A DNA stretch of 64,000 bases from Paenibacillus terrigena DSM 21567 (GCF_000374845.1 NZ_KB895417.1:311661-375660), one strand, 5' to 3'. Numbered from the stretch's first letter, positions 9,690 to 18,419 are shown. Notes: generated by a model not told the origin, from the sequence alone. Numbers and translations: made by a program.

Positions 9690-9945
9690 TGTTCTATACG
9701 TTGAAAGAGCGAAGTAGCAGCTTGTCCCTGTTCTCAGAAAGCTGGGGGTTGATGAGACCCAGTACACACAAATCCTGCGAATTACACTCTGGAGTATCTT
9801 AGGTGACCCTAAGCGGAGTAGCGATCGATAATATCGCTGAGAGTGGTATTTATGGCGACGTACGCGCTGTGAATACAATTTGGGTGGTAACACGGTTATT
9901 CAATCGTCCCGATGTCTAGAATAGACAGGGGACGATTTTTTGTTG
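9690..9945 (+). ncRNA. T-box riboswitch controlling tyrS
   Basis: The leader has the T-box layout: a long Stem I with AGAAAGCTGGGGGTTGATG, a specifier region GAATTACACTC whose TAC (9783-9785) fits tyrosine, the T-box core TGGGTGGTAACACGG (about 9880-9894), and an intrinsic terminator at 9902-9942 (CGTCCC / GGGACG then six T). Uncharged tRNA-Tyr pairing with the specifier and with the T-box should favour the antiterminator and allow tyrS transcription. Confidence 0.92.
9902..9942 (+). terminator. T-box terminator ahead of tyrS
   Basis: AATCGTCCC pairs with GGGACGATT around GATGTCTAGAATAGACAG, followed by a T run. Its left arm overlaps the region that would form the antiterminator with the T-box core. 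Confidence 0.88.
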
Positions 9946-9987
9946 TTTATTCGGAGAATTTTTAACGATGAAAAGGAGATGGAGAAC

Positions 9988-11253
9988 ATGACGATGAACA
10001 TTATCGACGAACTCGAATGGCGCGACGCCATTAACCAACAGACGGATGCAGAAGGATTGCGTCAATTGACGAATGAGAAATCAATCTCCTTGTACTGCGG
10101 CGTTGACCCGACAGGCGACAGTATGCATATTGGACACTTAATTCCGTTCATGATGCTAAGACGCTTCCAGCTCGCTGGACACCGTCCTGTCATTCTAATT
10201 GGTGGAGCAACAGGAACGATTGGGGATCCAAGTGGCCGCCAATCGGAGCGCTCTCTACAGACGATGGAGCAAGTACAAGCGAACGTTGAAGCGTTAACTG
10301 CACAGATGAAGAAGCTGTTCGATACGGATGGCAGCAACCAGCTTCGAATGGTGAATAACTATGATTGGACACATAAAATCAATGTCATCGACTTCTTGCG
10401 CGATTATGGGAAGAATTTCAGTATCAATGCGATGCTCGCAAAGGATGTTGTAGCAAGCCGTCTTGAGAGCGGAATTTCTTTTACGGAGTTTTCGTATCAG
10501 ATTCTTCAATCCCTCGACTTCCTTCATTTGTTCAAGGAAGAGGATGTTCAACTGCAAATTGGCGGTTCTGATCAATGGGGGAACATCACGAGTGGCTTGG
10601 ATTTGATTCGTAAGAAAGAAGGATCGGAAGCAAAAGCCTATGGCTTAACGATTCCACTTATGCTGAAATCCGATGGTACGAAATTTGGTAAAACGGCTGG
10701 TGGCGCGGTATGGCTTGATCCGAACAAAACTACCCCATTCGAATTCTACCAATTCTGGGCGAACACGGATGATCGCGATGTCATTAAGTACCTGAAATTC
10801 TTTACGTTCCTGGATAAAGAAGCGATTGATGCATTAGTGGAGAAGGTTCAGACAGAACCGCATAAACGTGAAGCGCAGAAGACGTTGGCTGAAGAAATGA
10901 CGAAGTTCGTGCACGGTGAGGAAATGCTGGAGCAAGCGAAGAAAATCACCGCAGCATTGTTCAGTGGAGATATCAAATCATTGACCGCAGACGAGATCGA
11001 GCAAGGATTCAAAGAAATGCCGACTTTCCATGCGACCAAAGAATCGAAGAATATCGTAGAATGGCTGGTCGACCTGGGCATCGAGCCTTCCAAACGCCAG
11101 GCGCGTGAGGATATTACCAAAGGCGCGATTTCCATGAATGGCGAACGCGTTACGGATCTTGAGATGGAAGTAACCGTAGAGAACTCTTTCGATGGCCGAT
11201 TCATCATTATCCGTAAAGGGAAGAAGAATTATAGTCTAGTTCGATTGACTTAA
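9988..11253 (+). CDS. tyrS: Tyrosyl-tRNA synthetase
   Basis: A 421-residue class I synthetase that charges tRNA-Tyr. The HIGH motif is at residues 47-50 (GDSMHIGHL), the tyrosine-binding stretch QIGGSDQWGNI near 190-200, and the KMSKS equivalent KFGKT follows. The C-terminal S4-like RNA-binding domain (PSKRQAREDITKGAISMNG) is complete. The ATG at 9988 follows AAAAGGAGATGGAG; the frame is open upstream to 9940, but that stretch lies over the terminator. It is the sole gene behind the T-box and ends at a terminator. Confidence 0.97.
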   Translation: MTMNIIDELEWRDAINQQTDAEGLRQLTNEKSISLYCGVDPTGDSMHIGHLIPFMMLRRFQLAGHRPVILIGGATGTIGDPSGRQSERSLQTMEQVQANVEALTAQMKKLFDTDGSNQLRMVNNYDWTHKINVIDFLRDYGKNFSINAMLAKDVVASRLESGISFTEFSYQILQSLDFLHLFKEEDVQLQIGGSDQWGNITSGLDLIRKKEGSEAKAYGLTIPLMLKSDGTKFGKTAGGAVWLDPNKTTPFEFYQFWANTDDRDVIKYLKFFTFLDKEAIDALVEKVQTEPHKREAQKTLAEEMTKFVHGEEMLEQAKKITAALFSGDIKSLTADEIEQGFKEMPTFHATKESKNIVEWLVDLGIEPSKRQAREDITKGAISMNGERVTDLEMEVTVENSFDGRFIIIRKGKKNYSLVRLT

Positions 11254-11279
11254 TAAGAACTAGGTTTGGGTTAGCAAGA

Positions 11280-11318
11280 ACTCCTCACATTTTTTTATGA
11301 ACTTGTGGGGAGTTTTTT
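11280..11318 (+). terminator. Terminator of tyrS
   Basis: Stem ACTCCTCACA / TGTGGGGAGT (one G-U pair) followed by six T residues. Confidence 0.9.
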
Positions 11319-11439
11319 GGTATCTAGTAAGGTACGGTATATTAGGGAAATATTGACGTTAAAGGCTGGAAGTCTTATAATGGCGGTAAATGATGGTAAG
11401 ACTATTGTCATTTTTAGTAATATAAAGGGGATCTATGAG

Positions 11440-12021
11440 ATGGTTTACGATGGGATTTTAATCGGGTTAATTGTTGGGTTTATAAGAGCAGGTTTTCTAA
11501 ACGGTCTCATCGCAATCTCGAATGTTCGAATAAAAGGCGGACTAATCTTTCCAGTCCTACTGATTCTTCAATTTGCTATGTTTTACATACAAGAGAAAGT
11601 TCAGTTTTTTGCTGATATTAGTGGATATTTCTATATTGTTGTTTACATAACAGGCCTCTATCTATTGTGGCTTAATCGACATGAGAAAGGTTTCGGGTTT
11701 ATTTTTGCTGGTGTAGCCTTGAATTTCGTCGTTATGATCGTGAACAATGGGCGTATGCCGGTTTCCTTAGAAGCGGCCTCAGTACTAGAACCGATATATC
11801 TACAGATGCTTCAAAGTGGTACGGCTGTAACGAAGCATTTTCTGATGGATAGTTCAACCAGTTTACCATTCCTTGGTGATATTATACCTTTATCATCACC
11901 CTACCCCAGAACGCAGGCGATCAGTGTGGGAGATGTTATTATGAATTTTGGGATGTTTATCTACCTTCAGAAGATTATGCTGGAGGAGAAAATTCGTACT
12001 TCTTTAGTCGAGACACAATGA
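11440..12021 (+). CDS. DUF5317-like membrane protein
   Basis: A 193-residue membrane protein with about five hydrophobic segments and the conserved NNGRMPVS motif of the DUF5317 family, whose function is unknown. The frame is open further upstream, but the ATG at 11440 (MVYDGILIGLIVG) is preferred because AAAGGGG lies nine bases upstream and the protein then starts at its first membrane helix. It is followed on the same strand by a 34-residue membrane peptide and a GGDEF/HD-GYP protein with short gaps, so the three are probably one operon. DUF5317 may be a sensor or accessory for that signalling protein; that is inference from position. Confidence 0.72.
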   Translation: MVYDGILIGLIVGFIRAGFLNGLIAISNVRIKGGLIFPVLLILQFAMFYIQEKVQFFADISGYFYIVVYITGLYLLWLNRHEKGFGFIFAGVALNFVVMIVNNGRMPVSLEAASVLEPIYLQMLQSGTAVTKHFLMDSSTSLPFLGDIIPLSSPYPRTQAISVGDVIMNFGMFIYLQKIMLEEKIRTSLVETQ

Positions 12022-12064
12022 CTATTAATTTTATACTAGACTAATGTGAAAGGGGATACATACG

Positions 12065-12169
12065 ATGAAAAAAATTAAAGGCATCAACGTTGCGGGCATT
12101 TTGCTAAATGTTGTGATTGTAGCATCGGTTGTTATTGCATTAACATCGGGCTTTAGAGTAGGAGATTAA
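12065..12169 (+). CDS. 34-residue single-helix membrane peptide
   Basis: Short open frame beginning MKKIKGINVAGILLNVVIVA and ending SGFRVGD: a basic N-terminus, one hydrophobic helix and a short polar tail. AAAGGGG lies ten bases before the ATG. It stands between the DUF5317-like gene and the GGDEF/HD-GYP gene on the same strand. I do not recognise a family. Its good ribosome site and compact place in the operon argue that it is real; it could be a membrane micro-protein or a processed signal. Confidence 0.6.
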   Translation: MKKIKGINVAGILLNVVIVASVVIALTSGFRVGD

Positions 12170-12248
12170 TATTAAGACGGAAAGGAGGTAGGATTGCCTG
12201 CTTCCTTTTTGTTTGAAGAGACTAAGAGAGAGAAGGTAGGGAGAATCT

Positions 12249-14087
12249 TTGTTACATAATTTTAAACTACAATTAAGACAACCTGGGTTTATTTATGCGT
12301 TGTTGGTTTCCCTAGTAGGTTTCGCACTCTTTGTCTGGAATTTTGATAAAACTCTGTTTTCTAAATCACCATCAGACTGGGTGATGTTTTACGCATTTAT
12401 TGCATCAGTATTATTGCTTCAATGTTTTATGTTTCGAGTTCCTCCTGAAGGGAACTATGAATCTATGGATTCCGCTGTACTGATGGCAGTTCTTTTTGTA
12501 TATGGTGGAGGATATGCACTTTCAGTCTTATTTATTAGTTCTATTGTTCTTGTATTTATAGATAAGAATACAACGACACTTTGGAAACATTTATTGAATT
12601 TCAGTGCTTATACGATGATGTTGCTTGGTGCTGAAGCTTTCTTTCATTTTTCAGGAGGCCATACAGGAATATTTGAATTGAATCATCTGTTTGCATATAT
12701 AGCGTCACTATCTATGTATTCATTAATTAATGTTATCTTCATGAGTTGTTATTTTTTTATTGTGTCCAAAGTTAAGCTTCATGATATCGTAGTTGGTTTT
12801 GTAAAAGATGCGATATTTGCATATGTTAGCACCATGTTGTTGTCACTTGTTTTAGTGATGCTACTGGAGAAAAACGGGTTTTTTGGATTGTTATTGATCT
12901 CAGCAATCACTCTTTTGTTATCCTTTTCCTTCAAAAAATTATATTTGATCTACAACCAAGTAACCGAAAAAGCGAACATTGACCAGCGAACAGGACTTTA
13001 TAACCATAGCTACTTCGAAGAGAAGCTGGATGAATATATTAAGCAATATCGATCACAAGAGCGTACTTTTTCACTTGCCATGCTCGACCTAGATGATTTC
13101 AAAAAATACAATGATGCTTATGGGCACCCTGAGGGAGACAAGTTGCTAAGTTTTTTTGGTAATCTCGTAAAGAAGGAGTGCGAGCCCCATCAATTCTTAG
13201 CGGCGCGATACGGCGGCGAAGAGTTCGCGATTATTATGCCAGATTATACGTTGGATCAAGCAAAGGGATTTATAAATGGCTTAAGAAAGCTCGTGAACCA
13301 TACGCCTTACGATGGTGTAGATGTGTTCCCGCATGGCTGTATATCCTTTTCGGCAGGTTTACTTGAAATTAATAAGGACCATTATGATAAGTCGCAATTA
13401 GTCGATGCAGCGGATCGTGCCTTGTATCTGGCGAAATCTAAGGGAAAGAATATGGTATCAATCTATGGAGAACAGGATGCGCCTCCACAGCGTTTGGAAT
13501 ACGACATTCACGAGCTCGAACAGCAGGTCAAGATCTTCCTATCCAAAGACATCTACACCTACAAACACTCAAAACGTGTCTACTCCTATGCGGTGGATAT
13601 GGCAGAAGTCTTGCAGCTGAATGAAGAAGATCGTCGAACACTGATTTTAGGCGCGTTGATTCATGATATCGGCAAATTAGAGATTCCACGAGATGTGCTG
13701 AATAAGAAGACGAAGCTGACTCCGGATGAATGGGAAATGGTCAAGAAGCATGTTCTATGGGGCAAAGAAATTGTGCTAGCGACGGGCAAATATAAGGAGC
13801 TTATTCCACTTATTGAGTTGCATCACGAACGTTACGACGGCAAGGGTTACCCACATGGCTTAAAAGAAAATGAGATCCCACGGCTTGCTCGAATGCTCTG
13901 TATCATCGATTCCTTTGATGCGATGACGACAGAGCGGCCTTATCAAGCAACGAAATCGTATGAGGAAGCGTTGAATGAGATCAGACGATGTACAGGCAGT
14001 CAGTTTGATCCGGAGCTTGCTGGGTATTTTATCGCTTATATTGAAAAGAAATATACCATCGACACTTCTCGAGTGCTGACTTCCTAA
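12249..14087 (+). CDS. Membrane GGDEF plus HD-GYP cyclic-di-GMP protein
   Basis: A 612-residue protein with an N-terminal block of about seven membrane helices (residues 10-230), a GGDEF domain (RYGGEEF near 322) and a C-terminal HD-GYP domain (HDIGK near 471 and HHERYDGKGYP near 524). GGDEF domains make c-di-GMP; GGEEF is an active variant. HD-GYP domains hydrolyse c-di-GMP, and all metal-ligand His/Asp residues visible here look intact. So the protein may be bifunctional, or the GGDEF part may be a GTP sensor for the HD-GYP part. The start is TTG at 12249 with GGTAGGGAG upstream. Last gene of the DUF5317 operon. Confidence 0.9.
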   Translation: MLHNFKLQLRQPGFIYALLVSLVGFALFVWNFDKTLFSKSPSDWVMFYAFIASVLLLQCFMFRVPPEGNYESMDSAVLMAVLFVYGGGYALSVLFISSIVLVFIDKNTTTLWKHLLNFSAYTMMLLGAEAFFHFSGGHTGIFELNHLFAYIASLSMYSLINVIFMSCYFFIVSKVKLHDIVVGFVKDAIFAYVSTMLLSLVLVMLLEKNGFFGLLLISAITLLLSFSFKKLYLIYNQVTEKANIDQRTGLYNHSYFEEKLDEYIKQYRSQERTFSLAMLDLDDFKKYNDAYGHPEGDKLLSFFGNLVKKECEPHQFLAARYGGEEFAIIMPDYTLDQAKGFINGLRKLVNHTPYDGVDVFPHGCISFSAGLLEINKDHYDKSQLVDAADRALYLAKSKGKNMVSIYGEQDAPPQRLEYDIHELEQQVKIFLSKDIYTYKHSKRVYSYAVDMAEVLQLNEEDRRTLILGALIHDIGKLEIPRDVLNKKTKLTPDEWEMVKKHVLWGKEIVLATGKYKELIPLIELHHERYDGKGYPHGLKENEIPRLARMLCIIDSFDAMTTERPYQATKSYEEALNEIRRCTGSQFDPELAGYFIAYIEKKYTIDTSRVLTS

Positions 14088-14112
14088 TCATGATTAGGAG
14101 TCGGCATTTTTT
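14075..14112 (+). terminator. Terminator of the GGDEF/HD-GYP operon
   Basis: Long stem GCTGACTTCCTAATCA with TGATTAGGAGTCGGC, then seven T residues; it overlaps the stop codon. Confidence 0.88.
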
Positions 14113-14195
14113 ATTTGTGTGATATGAGGTCTTCTTCGTATAATCAGAATGATGGAAGTCTATGACCTATCACCATATTAAGGGAGGGACAGGAA

Positions 14196-15242
14196 ATGAA
14201 CATTCTTGTCATCGGTGGATCACGGTTTCTTGGCAGATTTGTCGTCGAAGAGGCGCTGCGTAAAGGCTATCAGGTAACGGTATTTAATCGAGGGCAACAT
14301 AATGGAATTTTTGAAGGACAGCCTGTAGAACAGCTGATTGGAGATCGACAACAGGATCTATCACTGCTGCGTAATCGATCTTGGGATGCGGTTGTGGATA
14401 CATGCGCCTATCTCCCGGGTGATGTTACAGGGCTATTGGATATGCTCAAGGGCAATATCAAACACTATACGTTCATCTCCAGTATTTCAGTGTATCAGGA
14501 TTGGGTTCCTGTCGGCATTGATGAGTCGTATACAACGCCAACGCTATCGGAGGAGAAGTTACAAGAGCTTCTAAATGATCCCTCGGTTACTTTACCAGGA
14601 GAGCACTATGGTCACTTGAAACGAATGTGTGAGATGGAAGCGGAGCGTATCATGCCGAATCAAGTCTTGCATGTTCGTCCTGGTTTGATTGTTGGACCTC
14701 ATGATGAATCAGATCGATTGACTTATTGGGTAAGACGTGTGGGTGAAGGTGAGGCTGTGCTTGCGCCAGAATTCCCGGAGCAGCAGATTCAATTCATTGA
14801 TGGCCGTGATCTTGCTTGTTGGATTCTGCATGGCGTAGAACAACAGATTACCGGGATTTATAATGCAACAGGTCCCGCGAGACCGCTAACGATGGAGCAA
14901 TTCCTGAACACGTGCCGAGGCGTCACGAATAGCAATGCGGCATGGATATGGGCGAAGGAGCAATTTTTACTCGATCATGGGGTTCAACCATGGCGAGATT
15001 TGCCGTTATGGATACCGCATAACTTTCCGCTAGAAGAGGGAGGAGAGCCTTGGCGCGGTGCAGGTTCGGTGGATATAACATGCGCGTTGGAGGCAGGACT
15101 CACCTTTAGACCTCTGGAAGCCACGATTGCAGATTTATGGAATTGGGATCAGCAACGATTGCAGGAGGGGAAGCCGCTTAAGGCAGGATTAACCTCTGAT
15201 AGAGAAGTAGAATTGATTCGTTTATATCGTGACGAGCAGTAA
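14196..15242 (+). CDS. NAD-dependent epimerase/dehydratase-like SDR protein
   Basis: A 348-residue extended SDR protein. The nucleotide-binding GGSRFLG motif is at residues 8-14, followed by VFNRGQ, AVVDTCAYLPGDV and SSISVYQDW. The catalytic Tyr-x-x-x-Lys pattern is seen as YGHLK near residue 137. The length and the lack of a clear substrate motif leave the reaction undefined; relatives are annotated as isomerase-like or reductase-like. AGGGAGGGACAGG precedes the ATG at 14196. Monocistronic with its own terminator. Confidence 0.8.
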   Translation: MNILVIGGSRFLGRFVVEEALRKGYQVTVFNRGQHNGIFEGQPVEQLIGDRQQDLSLLRNRSWDAVVDTCAYLPGDVTGLLDMLKGNIKHYTFISSISVYQDWVPVGIDESYTTPTLSEEKLQELLNDPSVTLPGEHYGHLKRMCEMEAERIMPNQVLHVRPGLIVGPHDESDRLTYWVRRVGEGEAVLAPEFPEQQIQFIDGRDLACWILHGVEQQITGIYNATGPARPLTMEQFLNTCRGVTNSNAAWIWAKEQFLLDHGVQPWRDLPLWIPHNFPLEEGGEPWRGAGSVDITCALEAGLTFRPLEATIADLWNWDQQRLQEGKPLKAGLTSDREVELIRLYRDEQ

Positions 15243-15249
15243 TTGTTAG

Positions 15250-15273
15250 GCCTCCGTAAGGAGGCTTTTTTTA
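15250..15273 (+). terminator. Terminator of the SDR gene
   Basis: GCCTCC, loop GTAA, GGAGGC, then seven T residues. Confidence 0.88.
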
Positions 15274-15408
15274 TTGATTCATGGACGAAGATCAGCACTA
15301 TCTGTCTCAATTTGTTGATCGGACAGATGTCGAGAAATGCAGCAATAGCAAGGTTTTTAAGGGGAAAAATGACACAAAACAAAATGTATCTTTTTGGTAG
15401 ATTTTTGA

Positions 15409-15438
15409 TTGACAAGGATACATATTGTATCATAAATT
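15409..15438 (+). promoter_or_regulatory. Promoter with internal palindrome before the 15.5-kb operon
   Basis: TTGACA (15409-15414) is followed by TAAATT (15433-15438, 18-bp spacer). The spacer contains a perfect inverted repeat GATACA-TAT-TGTATC (15417-15431), and another TGTATC half-site lies at 15385-15390. The placement fits a repressor operator; the regulator is unknown. Confidence 0.5.
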
Positions 15439-15484
15439 TAATATACAAAAATTCATAGATGAGAGAGTAGAGGAGGATCTAGTC

Positions 15485-15781
15485 ATGTTGAACTTCGAAT
15501 GGTTGTACAGCAAGGTCTGGCAATCCGGATCGGTGGTAGAGGATGTCATAGATCCAATTCTATTAGGGATTCTGATTCTTAGTATCATCAGTTACGGATT
15601 ATTCCGCATCGTTCAGCGCAAGAAAGGTAGAGTCCACTCCAAATCGGCGCGTTCGGCAGCGGGATGGGGAATGATGACGCTCATGGCAATCGTCGTATTG
15701 CGAGAAGGATATATGCTGCTTAAGGTCACGGGTATGATGGTTGTTTTGGCACAAGTGATTGTATCGGTAGTGTCTGCTTGA
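15485..15781 (+). CDS. Small membrane protein of unknown function
   Basis: A 98-residue protein with two or three hydrophobic segments (IDPILLGILILSIISYGLF; GMMTLMAIVVL; VTGMMVVLAQVIVSVV) separated by a basic loop (RIVQRKKGRVHSK). AGAGGAGG lies upstream of the ATG at 15485; the frame is open earlier but without ribosome-site support. It begins a tight three-gene group with the cupin and LCP genes, overlapping the widest reading of the cupin frame. I do not recognise a family. Confidence 0.6.
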   Translation: MLNFEWLYSKVWQSGSVVEDVIDPILLGILILSIISYGLFRIVQRKKGRVHSKSARSAAGWGMMTLMAIVVLREGYMLLKVTGMMVVLAQVIVSVVSA

Positions 15782-15825
15782 AGTATTTCAGAGGCATTCG
15801 AAGAATGGGACTGGGACGGTGCAGG

Positions 15826-16227
15826 ATGGAAAGCATGAATCGCTTAACTGCTGAATATGATTTTGATGGTGGACGATATTGGATTTTGGATTGTAGACAG
15901 GAGCCCTCAGGACATATCGTGATGTCGAGCAAGTATGTGCTGGAGCCGAGCTATCAACTGGCTTATGTGAATCACTCGATGCGATCCAAAGTGTGGGTTG
16001 TTACGCATGGCGATGGTGAGTTCATACATAACGGGGAAAGCCGACAAGTACGTGCGGGTGATGTCTTGCAAATTATGGCCGGTAAACCACATTGCATTCG
16101 TGCGGTGACCGAAATGAAGTGGGCTGAAGTCCAAGTGGGAATAGGCGGTCTCAATGAAGTGGAGGAGCAGCTTAAGGTCTGGTGGGGCGAATTGGAGCTA
16201 ATGGATGAAGGGGTCTTATTACAATGA
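15826..16227 (+). CDS. Cupin-domain protein
   Basis: About 133 residues with one small-barrel cupin domain: RSKVWVVTHGDGEFIHNGE is the first cupin motif and GDVLQIMAGKPHCIRAV the second, with His in place to bind a metal. No catalytic class can be assigned; such proteins range from sugar-nucleotide isomerases to sensors. The start is uncertain: ATG at 15826, ATG at 15805 (weak AGAGG upstream) and TTG at 15778 are all in frame. The stop overlaps the start of the LCP gene by four bases (ATGA), so the two are translationally coupled. Confidence 0.75.
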   Translation: MESMNRLTAEYDFDGGRYWILDCRQEPSGHIVMSSKYVLEPSYQLAYVNHSMRSKVWVVTHGDGEFIHNGESRQVRAGDVLQIMAGKPHCIRAVTEMKWAEVQVGIGGLNEVEEQLKVWWGELELMDEGVLLQ

Positions 16228-17147
16228 AACGTTGGGTATGGATTGTCTCGATAACCGTCTTTCTGCTGCTGTGTGGCGCAGGCGGCGTTGCCTATTATGT
16301 CTACAGCTCGGTCAAAGAGACGGCGGAGCAAATGTACATCCCTGTGAAAGCCAATAAGCCGGTATATGTGAGCCAAGATACGACCGTGAAGCCAAAGACA
16401 GAACCTGTAGCTGTGGAGAAGCTCGAACCCTTCAACGTACTCGTCATGGGTGTGGATGAACGTGAACATGACCGAGGTCGGTCCGACACCATTATTGTGG
16501 TTTCTGTAAATCCGAATAAGCCATCAATGCTAATGTTCAATCTCCCTCGTGATACAAGAACCGAAATTGTAGGTCATCATTCAGTGGATAAGATGAATCA
16601 TGCTTATGCCTTTGGAGGCGTTGAGATGGCGCTTGCGACCGTAGAGAAGTTCCTCGATATGCCGATAGATTATGTCGTTAAAATTAACATGGAGGGCTTC
16701 GTGCAGCTCGTCGATTTGGTAGGTGGTGTGGAGGTCGAGAACCCGTTCGCATTTAATCAGGAAGGGGTTCATTTCAATAAAGGGACTCTGCAGCTGGACG
16801 GGGAGCATGCGCTGCTCTATACTAGGATGCGGTATGATGATCCACGCGGGGATAAGGGACGGAATGATCGTCAGCGTCAGGTATTACTTAAGCTGATGCA
16901 TACCGCGATGCAGTGGGGTAGTATCGATCGGATTCCGAGCATATTAAAGGCTCTTGGCCGAAATGTGAAGACGAACATTTCATTCGACGAGATGAAGTAT
17001 ATGTACAAGAACTATCTGCCTGCGTTTAATACCATTGATACAACCGAGGTGCAGGGGACGGGAACACGGATTAGTAACATTTACTATTACCTCGTGAATG
17101 ACAAGGAACGTAAACGGCTGCATGATCTGTTAAAATCAAATCAGTGA
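16224..17147 (+). CDS. LytR-CpsA-Psr (LCP) family cell-wall ligase
   Basis: A 307-residue protein with a short cytoplasmic N-terminus, one membrane anchor (WIVSITVFLLLCGAGGVAYYV) and an extracellular LCP domain. Typical segments are FNVLVMGVDEREHDRGRSDT, MLFNLPRDTRTEI, DKMNHAYAFGGVEMA and LYTRMRYDDPRGDKGRNDRQ, including the Arg/Asp residues that bind polyprenyl phosphate. LCP enzymes attach teichoic acids or other glycopolymers to peptidoglycan. It overlaps the upstream cupin gene by four bases, and a hairpin follows it. Confidence 0.93.
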   Translation: MKRWVWIVSITVFLLLCGAGGVAYYVYSSVKETAEQMYIPVKANKPVYVSQDTTVKPKTEPVAVEKLEPFNVLVMGVDEREHDRGRSDTIIVVSVNPNKPSMLMFNLPRDTRTEIVGHHSVDKMNHAYAFGGVEMALATVEKFLDMPIDYVVKINMEGFVQLVDLVGGVEVENPFAFNQEGVHFNKGTLQLDGEHALLYTRMRYDDPRGDKGRNDRQRQVLLKLMHTAMQWGSIDRIPSILKALGRNVKTNISFDEMKYMYKNYLPAFNTIDTTEVQGTGTRISNIYYYLVNDKERKRLHDLLKSNQ

Positions 17148-17159
17148 CGATACAGCAAA

Positions 17160-17182
17160 CCCGCCAAGTCTTTCTTGGCGGG
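17160..17182 (+). terminator. Hairpin after the LCP gene
   Basis: CCCGCCAAG / TTGGCGGG stem with a six-base loop; followed by an A/T-rich stretch but no uninterrupted T run, so efficiency is uncertain. Confidence 0.65.
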
Positions 17183-17337
17183 ATAAATTGTGTTATTTTA
17201 ACAGTATCTTATACTTTCCTTTAAAGCATGACGCGGAATAATTAGATGCGTTCGTGTCCATATTTTAGATATAGATTAACATCAAGAGACGAAAATTTTG
17301 CGACCCTATTAGACATAGAATTGTATAGTTCTAATGA

Positions 17338-17361
17338 AGTGCGTACAATTTGTGTTGTTCG
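17338..17361 (+). repeat. Left inverted repeat of the candidate invertible segment
   Basis: 24-bp arm whose inner 20 bases, CGTACAATTTGTGTTGTTCG (17342-17361), recur exactly in inverted orientation at 18420-18439; over 24 bases the match is 23/24. It lies 22 bases before the recombinase start. It contains TACAAT (17344-17349), which with TTGTAT at 17321-17326 (17-bp spacer, poor -35) could form a weak promoter for the recombinase. Confidence 0.88.
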
Positions 17362-17383
17362 CATAATAAAGGAGACCATAAGA

Positions 17384-18334
17384 TTGAAAACACAACCCAT
17401 CTTATCTCAAAGCATTATACAAATGGATCACAACAACGCTTATTCGGATGATCAAATCGTTAACATATTTCTAGCTTCGTTTCATCATTCGGCCTACACG
17501 ATACGAAATTATCGGAACGCCATTAATAAATTCAGGGATTTCCTCGGAAATAAAACGCTTAAAGAAGCGACGTGGAAAGAACTTGAGATGTATAAACTCG
17601 GGTTAATTCAGGGGTATTTAAGTAAAGGGAATAAGCCGCAAGCTCCCGCAACGGTAGCAGCTCTTATTGCACCTCTAAGATCGCTCTATAAATGGGGGAA
17701 TGATCCGAATATTGGCATTTTCGCGAACAATCCGACGACAAGTCTTCGTATTCCGAAAATAACAATCACCAGTAAGAACCACTATCTCACTGAAACGGAA
17801 TTGGTTCACCTAATCAACCAGCTTAAGAAGCAGAGTTTAAGGAATTATTTGATTGGATTGACCCTTGTCTTACTAGGGTTGCGGGTATCTGAGCTCATAT
17901 CGATTATGAAAGAGGATTTTCATACCGATCCGGGAGGAACCACCATGTGGTTGACCGTATTCGGCAAAGGCGGTAAAGAACGTGAAGTGAAAGTTCCGAA
18001 ACGATTGTGGACGATACTCTCGCAATACTTCATGATGCTGGAACAAAAATCCCCTGCTAAAGACTCGCGCATCTTCCCTATCTCTGTACGCTATATTGAG
18101 AAAATTATTCAAAATGCACGAATAGAATGCGGTCTAACCAAAGTGGTAACCCCCCACTGGCTCAGACATACGAATGCGACATTAGCCCTTCTACGCGGTG
18201 CGACCCTCCAGCAGGTACAAGAGTCCCTTGGGCATACGCATATCAATACAACACAAAGATATCTACATACTGTTCAGCAAATTCAGAAAGCAGCTCCCGA
18301 TTACGTTGAAGAATGCTTAAAAGATATCTTATAG
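17384..18334 (+). CDS. Tyrosine recombinase (candidate DNA invertase)
   Basis: A 316-residue site-specific recombinase of the XerC/D-integrase class. The N-terminal SAM-like DNA-binding domain (HHSAYTIRNYRNAINKFRDFL) is followed by a catalytic domain with all key residues: Arg in LGLRVSEL (about 167), Lys in GKGGKER (about 195), HWLRH (about 257-261), GHTHINTTQRY with the nucleophilic Tyr near 293. The TTG start at 17384 is chosen because AAAGGAG lies nine bases upstream. The gene is enclosed by 24-bp inverted repeats with an outward promoter behind it, so DNA inversion is more likely than chromosome-dimer resolution. No phage genes are adjacent. Confidence 0.9.
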   Translation: MKTQPILSQSIIQMDHNNAYSDDQIVNIFLASFHHSAYTIRNYRNAINKFRDFLGNKTLKEATWKELEMYKLGLIQGYLSKGNKPQAPATVAALIAPLRSLYKWGNDPNIGIFANNPTTSLRIPKITITSKNHYLTETELVHLINQLKKQSLRNYLIGLTLVLLGLRVSELISIMKEDFHTDPGGTTMWLTVFGKGGKEREVKVPKRLWTILSQYFMMLEQKSPAKDSRIFPISVRYIEKIIQNARIECGLTKVVTPHWLRHTNATLALLRGATLQQVQESLGHTHINTTQRYLHTVQQIQKAAPDYVEECLKDIL

Positions 18335-18344
18335 GTAAATAAGA

Positions 18345-18377
18345 CTATTATTTCGTTTAAGTCACTTGAAATAATAG
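18345..18377 (+). repeat. Inverted repeat overlapping the -35 of the outward promoter
   Basis: CTATTATTTC (18345-18354) and GAAATAATAG (18368-18377) form a perfect 10-bp inverted repeat with a 13-base loop. The right arm covers the -35 box at 18366. It may be a weak end-of-gene hairpin for the recombinase or an operator that closes the promoter. Confidence 0.6.
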
Positions 18378-18394
18378 GAAAGGTTTACTATAAT
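18366..18394 (+). promoter_or_regulatory. Strong promoter inside the inverted repeats, facing the HD-GYP gene
   Basis: TTGAAA (18366-18371), a 17-bp spacer and a perfect TATAAT (18389-18394). Transcription would start near 18401, cross the right repeat and enter the leader of the HD-GYP gene. If the 17338-18443 segment inverted, the promoter would face left, towards the end of the LCP gene, and the HD-GYP operon would lose it. Confidence 0.82.
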
Positions 18395-18419
18395 TAAATC
18401 GATATTTGTATAAAGATGT

